A DNA stretch of 64,000 nt, from contig NZ_JAKZLF010000014.1 in the NCBI RefSeq assembly GCF_022808855.1, positions 1 through 64,000 on the forward strand, written 5' to 3'. Origin of the DNA: Anaeromyxobacter soli (GTDB taxonomy: Bacteria > Myxococcota > Myxococcia > Myxococcales > Anaeromyxobacteraceae). The translations under genes and the position numbers were made by a program. Below, piece after piece: positions 33,572-41,649 of the stretch (its first letter is position 1; the number at the start of each line of letters is the position of its first letter). The notes below the pieces were generated by a model. That model ran no database searches, was not told the DNA's origin, and worked only from the letters and a program-made list of their open reading frames with translations.

Positions 33572-34654
33572 CTACTGCGCGCCCGCCGCGGCGATCGCGG
33601 GGCGCTCCTTGCGCGCACCCACCCACACCGCGACGCCCACCGCGAGGATCAGGAACGACGTCCACTGGCCGGCGCCGAGTCCCAGGTAGACGCCGCGCTC
33701 CACGTCGCCGCGGAAGAGCTCGACGACCGTGCGCAGCACCGCGTAGGCGAGGAGCCAGCTCGCGAGCACCTGGCCGTGAAAGCGCTTGCGGGGCCGGATG
33801 ACGAGGGCGAGGAGGAGGAACAGGGCGAGCTCGCCGAACGCCTCGTAGAGCTGGGTGGGGTGGAGCGGGAGCGTCGTCGCCCAGCCGGCGGCGAGGTAGT
33901 GCGCCGGCTCCGGGCGCTCGAGGAACGTCTTGTAGGCGAGCGACTCCGGCGGGAAGCGCACCGCCCAGGGCAGCGACGGATCCGCGAGCCCGCCCCAGCA
34001 GCACCCCGCGCAGAAGCAGCCGAGCCGGCCGAGGAAGTGGCCGAAGGCGACCGAGGTGATGAGCGTGTCGGCGTGGGCGAGGAACGGCATCCGGTGCCGG
34101 CGCATGTAGAGCGCGGCCGCGAGCGCCGCGCCGATGAAGCCGCCGTAGAAGACGAGGCCGCCCTCCCAGATCGCGAGGACGCGCGGGATCCGCCCGAGGG
34201 GCGTCGCGACGAAGGCGCTGCCTGAGCCGAAGTACGTGCCGGCGTTCACGAGGATGAAGTAGACGCGGCTCCCGGCGAGCGCGGCGACGAGCACCCAGAA
34301 GGCGAGGTCGGCGAGCCGCTCGGCGTCCTGGCCGACCCGGCGCGCCTCGCGCTGCGCGAGCCAGATGCCGATGACGAACGCCGCGGCGATGAGGAGGCCG
34401 TAGGCGTGGACGGGCAGCCGGAGCCCCCGGTCGAGGAGCCCCGCGCGCCAGAGGGCGAGCACCGCGGCGGCGAGCGCGAGGCTCGAGAGCCCGTCCGCGC
34501 GGAAGGCCTGGCCGACCGAGAGCGGCTCGTCCGCGCGCCGCGCCGCGCGGAGCCGCGACGCCGCGCGTCCGACGACGGAGATGACCAGCACCGCCAGCGC
34601 CACGAGCTTGCCGAGGCCCGCGGGGACGACGAGGTGGAGGAGGATGGGGTGCAT
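33572..34654 (-). CDS. lgt: Phosphatidylglycerol-prolipoprotein diacylglyceryl transferase
   Basis: 360-residue inner-membrane enzyme that attaches diacylglycerol to the lipobox Cys of prolipoproteins. Family motifs are clear: WEGGLVFYGGFIG, HFLGRLGCFCAGCCWG with the conserved Arg, HPTQLYEA and R.VVELFRGD. At 360 residues it is about 80 longer than the usual Lgt; the extra part is an N-terminal hydrophobic segment ahead of the LPVHAYGLL opening. It lies 55 bases downstream of lspA, giving an ileS-lspA-lgt lipoprotein-maturation cluster. Confidence 0.95.
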   Translation of the reverse strand: MHPILLHLVVPAGLGKLVALAVLVISVVGRAASRLRAARRADEPLSVGQAFRADGLSSLALAAAVLALWRAGLLDRGLRLPVHAYGLLIAAAFVIGIWLAQREARRVGQDAERLADLAFWVLVAALAGSRVYFILVNAGTYFGSGSAFVATPLGRIPRVLAIWEGGLVFYGGFIGAALAAALYMRRHRMPFLAHADTLITSVAFGHFLGRLGCFCAGCCWGGLADPSLPWAVRFPPESLAYKTFLERPEPAHYLAAGWATTLPLHPTQLYEAFGELALFLLLALVIRPRKRFHGQVLASWLLAYAVLRTVVELFRGDVERGVYLGLGAGQWTSFLILAVGVAVWVGARKERPAIAAAGAQ

Positions 34655-34709
34655 TCGGATCCCTTCGGCGCGGGCCCGCGCCGGTGGCCCGCGCGCGGAC
34701 GCACCGGCG

Positions 34710-35345
34710 CTAGGCGCCCGTGGACGCGCGCCGGTCGCCCTCGGCGGCGGCGCCGCTCGCCTGGGCCGCCTTGCCGGAGCCGGGGTGGAGGACCAGCATC
34801 GCCACGCCCACCACGATGAGCGAGTCGGCGACGTTGAAGGTCGGCCAGCGGATGTCCGGCCGGTTCCACCAGTACCACTCGACGAAGTCGATCACGTAGC
34901 CGCGGGCGAGCCGGTCGAGGAAGTTCCCCACCGCGCCGGAGAGCACGAGCGCGAGCGCGACCTGGAGGTAGCGCTGCTCGGGACGCAGCCTGCGGAAGTA
35001 GTAGAGGATGAAGGCCACTGCGCCGAGCGAGACGAGCGTGAAGAAGCCGTTGCGGAAGCGCTCCGAGTGCCCGCGGAAGAGCCCCCAGGCGGCGCCCGGG
35101 TTCTCCACGTAGTTCATGCGCCAGACCGGCCGCCACACGTAGTACGGCTCGGTCGAGATCTCCTCGAGGTGCTCGTGCTCGAGGAACCCCGCCACCCGCT
35201 CCCCGAGCGACTGCGCGCCGGTCCGGTCGAACAGGGTGGTGAGCCGCTCGACGGCCAGGTACTTCGTCCACTGGTCCACCGCGACGAGCGAGACGAAGAG
35301 GAGGGCGAGGAGCGCCCACTTGGAGAACGGCCGGCTCGCGCTCAT
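34710..35345 (-). CDS. lspA: Lipoprotein signal peptidase II
   Basis: 211-residue inner-membrane aspartic peptidase that removes signal peptides from diacylated prolipoproteins. Motifs VDQWTKYLA, NYVENPGAAWG, SGAVGNFLDRLARGYVIDF and FNVADS contain the two catalytic Asp residues. It is ~45 residues longer than typical because of an insert near residues 38-80 ahead of the NYVENPG motif, plus an Ala-rich tail. Its ATG overlaps the ileS stop (ATGA), so the two are translationally coupled. Confidence 0.95.
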   Translation of the reverse strand: MSASRPFSKWALLALLFVSLVAVDQWTKYLAVERLTTLFDRTGAQSLGERVAGFLEHEHLEEISTEPYYVWRPVWRMNYVENPGAAWGLFRGHSERFRNGFFTLVSLGAVAFILYYFRRLRPEQRYLQVALALVLSGAVGNFLDRLARGYVIDFVEWYWWNRPDIRWPTFNVADSLIVVGVAMLVLHPGSGKAAQASGAAAEGDRRASTGA

Positions 35346-38185
35346 CGCAGGGCGCCCGCGCACTTGCCGCAGAGGGTGGGGTGGGCCGGGTCGATGCCGC
35401 GATCGTCGGCGTAGATCCAGCACCGCTCGCACTTCTCGCCCGGCGCGCGCTCGACCTCGACGGCCGCGGGGCCGTCGGCGAGGGTCACCCGCGAGACGAT
35501 GAGCAGCGTCGGCAGCTCGGCCTTCGCCTCCTCGAGGAGGGCGCGCGTCTCGCCCTCGGCGCGGATCGTCACGGCGGCCTCCAGGCTCTTCCCGATGAGC
35601 CCCGCCCGCCGCGCCTCCTCGAGCTTCTTCTGCACGGAGGCGCGGACCTCGAAGAGCTTCCCGTAGCGGGCCTCCAGCGCCTCCGCGTCCGCGGGGCGCG
35701 CGCGGGTGGGGAGCCCGGCGAGGAACACGCTCTCGGCGGGCTTGCCCGGCAGGTGCCCCCACGCCTCGCTCGCGGTGAACGACAGCACCGGCGCGAGGAG
35801 CCGCAGCACGTCCTGGCAGACGAGCCAGAGCGCGGTCTGCGCCGAGCGCCGGGGCTTGCCGTCCTTCTTCCAGGTGTAGAGCCGGTCCTTGATGATGTCG
35901 AAGTAGAGGGCGGACAGGTCCACCGCGCAGAGCTGCATCGTCGCGTGGTAGGCGAGGTGGAACTCGTACTCCTCGTACGCCGCCTTCACCTTCTCGTCCC
36001 AGGCGGCGAGCTTCGCGAGCGCCCAGCGGTCGAGCGGCTCGAGCTCCTCGAGCGGCACCGCGTCGCGGGCCGGGTCGAAGCCGTCGAGCGCGCCGAGCAT
36101 GTAGCGCACCGTGTTGCGGATCTTGGTGTAGCCCTCGGCGAGGCCGGCCACGATCTCGGCGGAGATGCGCACGTCGTCGCGGTAGTCGGCGGCCGACACC
36201 CACAGGCGCAGGATGTCCGCGCCGTACCTCTTGATGATCTCCTCGGGCGCGACGGTGTTCCCGAGGCTCTTCGACATGGCCTTGCCCTGGCCGTCGAGCA
36301 CGAAGCCGTGGGTGAGCACCCCGCGGTAGGGGGCCTGGCCGCGGATGGCGACCGAGGTGAGGAGCGAGGAGTGGAACCAGCCGCGGTGCTGGTCGGAGCC
36401 CTCGAGGTAGAGGTCCACCGGCACGCCGAAGCCGCGCTTCGCGGCCACCGCCGCCCAGGAGACGCCCGAGTCCCACCACACGTCGAGGATGTCCTGCTCT
36501 CGGCGGAACTCGGCCTTGCCGCACTTCGGGCAGGCCTCGCCCTGCGTGAAGTCGGCCGGGGCGTGGCGGTACCAGGCCTCGATGCCCTCCGCCTCGAACG
36601 CCTGCGCGACCCGCTCCATCACCGGCGGCGAGACGAGCGGCTCGGCGCAGCCCTCGCAGTAGAAGACCGGGATCGGCACGCCCCAGGTGCGCTGCCGGGA
36701 CAGGCACCAGTCCGGGCGGTTCTCGATCATCCCGTAGATGCGCTCGCGCCCCCAGCGCGGGATCCACTGCACCCGGTCGATGGCGTCGAGCGCCTTCTTG
36801 CGCAGCCCGTCGTGCTCGAGGGAGAGGAACCACTGGTCGGTGGCGCGGAAGACCACCGGGTTGTGGCAGCGCCAGCAGTGCGGGTAGCTGTGGCGGAGGG
36901 TGGCCTTGGGGTCGGAGAGGAGGTGCCCCGAGGCCTGCAGGTCCGCCACGATCTCCGCGTTCGCCTCGAAGATCTTCTTGCCCGCGTACTTCCCCGCCTC
37001 CGCGGTGAAGCGGCCGGCGCCGTCCACCGGGTTCAGGACCTCGAGCCCGTAGGCGAGGCCGACCTGGTAGTCCTCGGCGCCGTGGCCGGGCGCGGTGTGC
37101 ACGAGCCCGGTGCCGGCCTCGAGGGTCACGTGCTCGCCGAGGATCACCGGCGACTCGCGGTCCATGAACGGGTGGCGGTAGGTGAGCCCCTCGAGCGCCT
37201 TGCCGTCGAGGTAGGCGAGGATCCGCTCGGGGTGGACGAGGTGCGCGCTCGGCACGAGCCCGCCCCCGCCGGTCGCCGCGGCGTGCGCGTCGGGGGAGTG
37301 CGCGACGGGCACGTCCTTCACCGCGAGCTCTTCCGGCGCGCAGTCGGCGAGGAAGCGGGTGAGGAGGTCCTTCGCGACGACGAGCACGTGCCCGCGCAGC
37401 TCGTAGGCGACGTAGGTGAACTCGGGGTGCGCCGCGACCGCCAGGTTGGCGGGGAGCGTCCAGGGGGTGGTGGTCCAGATGACGAGGCGCGCCTTCTTCC
37501 CGGCGAGCTTCGCGTCGGGGAGCGGGGAGACGAGGTCGAAGGCCACGTAGATCGAGGGCGAGGTGTGGTCCTCGTACTCGACCTCCGCCTCGGCGAGCGC
37601 GGTGCGATCGGTGACGCACCAGTAGACCGGCTTCTTGCCGCGGAAGAGGAACCCCTTCTCCGCGGCGCGCGCCAGCGTCCGGACGATCTCCGCCTCGTAC
37701 CCCTTCGACATGGTGGTGTACGGATCGTCCCAGCGGCCGAAGACGCCGAGCCGCTTGAACGACTCGCGCTGCCGCTCGATCCACTTCTGGGCGTAGGCGC
37801 GGCACGCCTCGATGATCTGGGCGCGGTCCATGTCGCGCTTCTTCGGCCCGAGCTCCTTGTCCACCTTGAGCTCGATGGGGAGCCCGTGGCAGTCCCAGCC
37901 CGGCACGTAGTCCGCCACCTCGCCCTTGAGGTTGCGGTACTTCACCACCACGTCCTTCAGGATCTTGTTGAGCGCGTGGCCGATGTGGATGTCGCCGTTC
38001 GCGTAGGGCGGCCCGTCGTGGAGCACGAAGCGCTTCGCGCCCGGCCGCTCCGCGTTCGAGGCGACGAGGCGCTGGAAGATCGTCTGCTCCTCCCAGCCGC
38101 GCAGGATCTCGGGCTCCCGCTGCGGCAGGTTCGCCTTCATCGGGAACGCGGTCTTCGGGAGGTTGACGGTGTCCTTGTAGTCCAC
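35342..38185 (-). CDS. ileS: Isoleucyl-tRNA synthetase
   Basis: 947-residue class I aminoacyl-tRNA synthetase. The HIGH-type motif is NGDIHIGHALNKILKD, the KMSKS motif is GKAMSKSLGN, the CP1 editing domain lies between them, and a C-terminal zinc finger has paired Cys (CERCW and CGKC). Size and zinc finger match bacterial type 1 IleRS. The GTG start at 38185 follows AGAGGAAA by 6 bases. First gene of ileS-lspA-lgt. Confidence 0.97.
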   Translation of the reverse strand: MDYKDTVNLPKTAFPMKANLPQREPEILRGWEEQTIFQRLVASNAERPGAKRFVLHDGPPYANGDIHIGHALNKILKDVVVKYRNLKGEVADYVPGWDCHGLPIELKVDKELGPKKRDMDRAQIIEACRAYAQKWIERQRESFKRLGVFGRWDDPYTTMSKGYEAEIVRTLARAAEKGFLFRGKKPVYWCVTDRTALAEAEVEYEDHTSPSIYVAFDLVSPLPDAKLAGKKARLVIWTTTPWTLPANLAVAAHPEFTYVAYELRGHVLVVAKDLLTRFLADCAPEELAVKDVPVAHSPDAHAAATGGGGLVPSAHLVHPERILAYLDGKALEGLTYRHPFMDRESPVILGEHVTLEAGTGLVHTAPGHGAEDYQVGLAYGLEVLNPVDGAGRFTAEAGKYAGKKIFEANAEIVADLQASGHLLSDPKATLRHSYPHCWRCHNPVVFRATDQWFLSLEHDGLRKKALDAIDRVQWIPRWGRERIYGMIENRPDWCLSRQRTWGVPIPVFYCEGCAEPLVSPPVMERVAQAFEAEGIEAWYRHAPADFTQGEACPKCGKAEFRREQDILDVWWDSGVSWAAVAAKRGFGVPVDLYLEGSDQHRGWFHSSLLTSVAIRGQAPYRGVLTHGFVLDGQGKAMSKSLGNTVAPEEIIKRYGADILRLWVSAADYRDDVRISAEIVAGLAEGYTKIRNTVRYMLGALDGFDPARDAVPLEELEPLDRWALAKLAAWDEKVKAAYEEYEFHLAYHATMQLCAVDLSALYFDIIKDRLYTWKKDGKPRRSAQTALWLVCQDVLRLLAPVLSFTASEAWGHLPGKPAESVFLAGLPTRARPADAEALEARYGKLFEVRASVQKKLEEARRAGLIGKSLEAAVTIRAEGETRALLEEAKAELPTLLIVSRVTLADGPAAVEVERAPGEKCERCWIYADDRGIDPAHPTLCGKCAGALR

Positions 38186-38303
38186 GGCATTTTCCTCTGG
38201 GAAACCAGGGGTTCTAGCAGCGCGGCGGGAGTTTCTCAACGAACCGCTGCGCGCGGGCGCTCCATTGCGGGCCGGACGACGCGCCGCTAACCTTCCCCGC
38301 CTC

Positions 38304-39293
38304 ATGCCGCCCCCCCGCAGGAACGGAGCGCGACCCCGCGCGCGCCGCCGTCGCGCGACCGCTCCAGGCGAGGGGCTCGGCGTCGCGATCCTCTCGCGCA
38401 ACGCGAAGCTCTACTCGACGCGGAGGCTCGTGGAGGCCGCGACCGCGCTCGGCCACGCGCCGCGCGTGCTCGACACCCTCCGCTGCAACATGGTGCTCGG
38501 CCGCGACCGTCCGCGGATCTTCTACGGCGGCGAGGAGGTCCTCGCGACCGACCTCCACGTGGTCATCCCGCGCATCGGTGCCTCCATCACCGGCTACGGC
38601 CTCTCGGTGGTGAACCAGTTCGACATGATGGGCGTGCCGGTCCTCAACAACGCCATCCCCATCGCCCGCTCGCGCGACAAGCTCCGCGCGCTGCAGCTCC
38701 TCTCGCGCTTCGGCATCGACATCCCGCGCACGGTGATGTGCCGCTACCGCGACGAGGTCCCCCAGGCGGTGGAGATGGTGGGCGGCCTGCCCTGCATCAT
38801 CAAGCTCATCCAGGGGACGCAGGGCGTGGGCGTCATGATCGCCCACACCTCCGCCGAGGTGGAGGGCATGCTCGACACGCTCTGGACGCTCGGCCAGGAG
38901 ATCCTCCTGCAGGAGCTCGTGGCCGAGTCGCGCGGCAAGGACGTGCGGGCGCTCGTCGTGGGCGATCACGTGGTGGCCGCCATGCGGCGCACCGCGCGCG
39001 CGGGCGAGTTCCGCTCCAACATCCACCGCGGCGGCGTGGCCGAAGCGGTCGCGCTCGAGCGCGAGTTCGCCGAGGTGGCGGTGAAGGCCGCGCGCGTGAT
39101 GGGGCTCGAGGTCGCCGGCGTCGACATGCTGGAGGCGCGCACCGGCCCGAAGATCATGGAGGTCAACTCCTCGCCCGGCTTCGAGGGGCTGGAGGCCGCC
39201 ACCGGCGTGGACATCGCCACGGCCTACGTGTCGCACGCCGTCGAGTACGGCCACGCCCGCCACTCCGGCTACGTGGGCGGCCACCTCGTGTGA
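38304..39293 (+). CDS. RimK-family ATP-grasp ligase
   Basis: 329-residue ATP-grasp protein like RimK, which adds glutamates to ribosomal protein S6. It has VAILSRNAKLYSTRRL at the N-terminus, IPRIGASITGYG, CIIKLIQGTQGVGV for the nucleotide loop, QELVAESRGKDVRALV, and the metal-binding end IMEVNSSPGFEGLE. The first ~25 residues after ATG 38304 are Arg/Pro-rich and may not be translated in vivo. The natural acceptor cannot be told: RimK, MptN/CofF and lysine-biosynthesis paralogues share these motifs. Confidence 0.88.
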   Translation: MPPPRRNGARPRARRRRATAPGEGLGVAILSRNAKLYSTRRLVEAATALGHAPRVLDTLRCNMVLGRDRPRIFYGGEEVLATDLHVVIPRIGASITGYGLSVVNQFDMMGVPVLNNAIPIARSRDKLRALQLLSRFGIDIPRTVMCRYRDEVPQAVEMVGGLPCIIKLIQGTQGVGVMIAHTSAEVEGMLDTLWTLGQEILLQELVAESRGKDVRALVVGDHVVAAMRRTARAGEFRSNIHRGGVAEAVALEREFAEVAVKAARVMGLEVAGVDMLEARTGPKIMEVNSSPGFEGLEAATGVDIATAYVSHAVEYGHARHSGYVGGHLV

Positions 39294-39380
39294 GTGGAGG
39301 TGGGGAGCGGCCAGGCGAGCAGGCCAGCCCGCGGACGCCCCTTCAACAAACGGATCGCGGCATCTAGAATCCGCGCAACC

Positions 39381-40049
39381 GTGCCACCTCGAACCCCGCC
39401 CGTCGAGCCCATCCCGCTCGTCCTGTACGAGGATCCGCTCTCTCCCTGGTGCCTCGTCGCCGAGAAGCGCATCGCCGCCGCGCTCGCCGACCTCGAGCGC
39501 ACCTACGAGCCGCTCCGCCACGAGCCGTTCCCGCTGCGCCTCGAGCCGCGCGCGATGTCGCGGACCGAGCGTGAACGGCTCGCCCGCGCCGCGCGGCGCG
39601 CCGCGAAGGAGCCCGAGGCGCAGGGCATCACGCCCGACCTGTGGCTCTCGCAGGATCCGCCGCTCTCGTCCATCCCGCCCCTCGCCGCGCTCGCCGCCGC
39701 GCGGCTCCAGGGCGCCGGGAGCGAGGAGGCGCTCCGCACCGCGCTCCGCCAGGCGGCCCTCTTCCGCGGGGTGAACGTGTCGCGCCGGGACGTCCTCTAC
39801 GAGCTCGCCGGGTGCGCCGGCCTCGACGTCTCGCGCTTCGCCTGCGCGCTCGCGACCCCCTCGACCGAGCGGCGCGTGCGCGCTCGCTACGAGGAGGCGG
39901 TGGACCGCGGCGTCGAGGTCGCGCCCGCCCTCGTCGTGGGCGAGGAGTGGCTCGTCGCCGGCCCGCGCTCCGCCGACGAGTACCGCGAGATCCTGGAGCG
40001 GTACGCGCGGGTGCGCCACGGCCTCCCGCTGGCGCGCGTCATTCACTGA
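39381..40049 (+). CDS. DsbA/FrnE-like thioredoxin-fold protein with a single active-site Cys
   Basis: 222-residue cytosolic DsbA-family protein. The active-site stretch LYEDPLSPWCLVAEKR aligns with the CPWC of FrnE-type DsbA proteins, but the first Cys is Ser, leaving SPWC. The helical insertion and the cis-Pro region (VEVAPALVVGEEWLVAG) are intact. The GTG at 39381 is the first start giving the conserved beginning. It follows the ATP-grasp gene by 87 bases. The lost Cys argues against disulfide oxidation; glutathione-type or isomerase-like chemistry is possible. Confidence 0.7.
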   Translation: MPPRTPPVEPIPLVLYEDPLSPWCLVAEKRIAAALADLERTYEPLRHEPFPLRLEPRAMSRTERERLARAARRAAKEPEAQGITPDLWLSQDPPLSSIPPLAALAAARLQGAGSEEALRTALRQAALFRGVNVSRRDVLYELAGCAGLDVSRFACALATPSTERRVRARYEEAVDRGVEVAPALVVGEEWLVAGPRSADEYREILERYARVRHGLPLARVIH

Positions 40050-40063
40050 GCGTTCCGCCGAGT

Positions 40064-40090
40064 GTGCCCGCGCCCGTGCGCGGCGGGCAC
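40064..40090 (+). terminator. Hairpin after the DsbA-like gene
   Basis: GTGCCCG (40064-40070) pairs with CGGGCAC (40084-40090) 15 bases past the stop; no T-run follows. Confidence 0.4.
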
Positions 40091-40262
40091 GCCCACATCC
40101 CCCGCAGCCGCGGCGCGCCGCGCTCCCGCACGCTTTTCCGGTCGCGGGCTCGCCCGGCACGCGCGTTGCGACTACGCTCGCCGCGGGGTGCGCGAGGCGC
40201 CCCGGTGAATGCCGACGCCCGCCACGCGTCGATCGAGCGAGCCCTCGCGAAGGAGTTCCCCG

Positions 40263-41498
40263 ATGAAGCGCCTCCTCCTCGCCGCCACCTTCGCCGCCCT
40301 CGCCACCGGGTGCGTCGTCGACACCGCGGCGAGCCGGCCGGTCTACTCACCTCCGCCGCCTCCTGCGCCCATGCCCGCGCCCGCGCCGCCCCGCGTCGCG
40401 GTGGTCTGGTACGAGGGCCAGCACTTCGTGCCCGACGCGTTCGGCGGCGGCTGGTGCTACGAGGAGGGACCGCACCGGCACGACTACGCCCCCGATCGCC
40501 TCGACGAGTACGACGTCTACGACGGCGCCTACTCCTACCGCGGCCCGTACGTGTTCTCGTACTACGGCGGGCACCCGGTGCCCGGTCGCGGCTGGTGCTA
40601 CGTGCGCGGGCCGCACAACCACGAGTACTACCCGCCGAGCGGACCGGACTTCGCGTGGAACCGCGGTCGCGGCTTCGTGTTCCGCGGCGCGTGGCGCCCG
40701 AACCGCCCGCCGCCGCCGAGCTACTGGCCGGTGGTCGCGCCCGCCCGGCGTCCGGCGCCGCGTCCGGCCTACGACGATCGCCGGCCGGCCTACCCCGGCT
40801 ACGACGACCGGCGCCCCGCTCCCGCGCCGCAGCCCGGCTACCCGGCGCCGCGTCCCGCCCCCTATCCCGCGCCTTCGTACCCGGCCCCGCGCCCCGCGCC
40901 GCTGCCCGCGCCGGCTCCCGCCCCGGCGCCGAGCTATCCGCCGTACCCGCAGCCGGACCGCCCCGGCCACTCCGAGGACGCCCCCGGTCACGGCAACCTC
41001 CCGCCCGGCCACGGCGGGACGCCGCCCGGGCATGCCTCCCCGGCGCCGGCTCCCTACCCGCAGCCGCCGGCTCCCGCGCCCTATCCGACGCAGGACCGCC
41101 CCGGCCGCTCCGACGACGCCCCCGGCCACGGCAACCTCCCGCCCGGCCACGGCGGGACGCCGCCCGGCCACGCCGCGCCGGCCTACCCGCAGGCGCCGGC
41201 TCCGGCTCCGACCCCGCCGGCGGGCCGGCCGGGCCGCGGCGACGACGATCGCGACCACGGCTCGACGCCCGGCCGCGCCGCCTCTCCCGCGCAGGCGCCG
41301 TCCTCGCCCGGCAACAGCGGCGCCGCCCCGGGCCACGGCGGCACTCCGCCCGGCCAGGCCGCGCCCGCCCCCGCCCCGAGCGGCCGTCCGGACCGCGCCG
41401 GCCCCCGCGGCAATGGCAACGGCAACGGCCGCGGGCAGGGCGGAGACAAGAAGGGCGACGACGACGAGAAGGACGGCCGGGGCAACGGCCGGCGCTGA
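40263..41498 (+). CDS. Proline/glycine/histidine-rich lipoprotein
   Basis: 411-residue predicted lipoprotein. The lipobox LATGC sets Cys17. Residues about 45-165 form a compact Tyr/Trp/His-rich domain built of two similar halves (GGGWCYEEGPHRHDYAP and GRGWCYVRGPHNHEYYP). The C-terminal ~240 residues are low-complexity Pro/Ala/Tyr with two near-identical DAPGHGNLPPGHGGTPPGHA blocks, ending in Gly/Asn and Asp/Lys tracts. AAGGAG precedes the ATG. The His/Gly/Pro blocks could bind metals or cell-wall material, but no function is known. Confidence 0.75.
   Translation: MKRLLLAATFAALATGCVVDTAASRPVYSPPPPPAPMPAPAPPRVAVVWYEGQHFVPDAFGGGWCYEEGPHRHDYAPDRLDEYDVYDGAYSYRGPYVFSYYGGHPVPGRGWCYVRGPHNHEYYPPSGPDFAWNRGRGFVFRGAWRPNRPPPPSYWPVVAPARRPAPRPAYDDRRPAYPGYDDRRPAPAPQPGYPAPRPAPYPAPSYPAPRPAPLPAPAPAPAPSYPPYPQPDRPGHSEDAPGHGNLPPGHGGTPPGHASPAPAPYPQPPAPAPYPTQDRPGRSDDAPGHGNLPPGHGGTPPGHAAPAYPQAPAPAPTPPAGRPGRGDDDRDHGSTPGRAASPAQAPSSPGNSGAAPGHGGTPPGQAAPAPAPSGRPDRAGPRGNGNGNGRGQGGDKKGDDDEKDGRGNGRR
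40955..41174 (+). repeat. Two direct copies of an ~80-base Gly/His/Pro-coding repeat
   Basis: A block beginning GGACCGCCCCGGCC at 40955 recurs at 41093, an exact 46-codon offset. Each encodes GH/RS-E/D-DAPGHGNLPPGHGG and then TPPGHA. The nucleotide match is nearly complete, so the duplication is recent or maintained by gene conversion. Confidence 0.75.
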
Positions 41499-41537
41499 AA
41501 GCCGGCATAGCACCGGGTGAAGGTCGAGACGCCTGGA

Positions 41538-41570
41538 GGCCGCCCGTCCGCGGGCGGCCCCTTCGCTTCC
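41538..41570 (+). terminator. Intrinsic terminator after the Pro-rich lipoprotein gene
   Basis: GGCCGCCCG (41538-41546), loop TCCG, CGGGCGGCC (41551-41559), then CCTTCGCTTCCC. Perfect 9-bp stem 40 bases past the stop. Confidence 0.7.
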
Positions 41571-41649
41571 CGACATGGCATTTTCGCCCCCCCGCCGTGA
41601 CCGCTGCGGCGACTTGCCGGGCCCGAGCGGGGTGATAGCGTGCCGCGTC

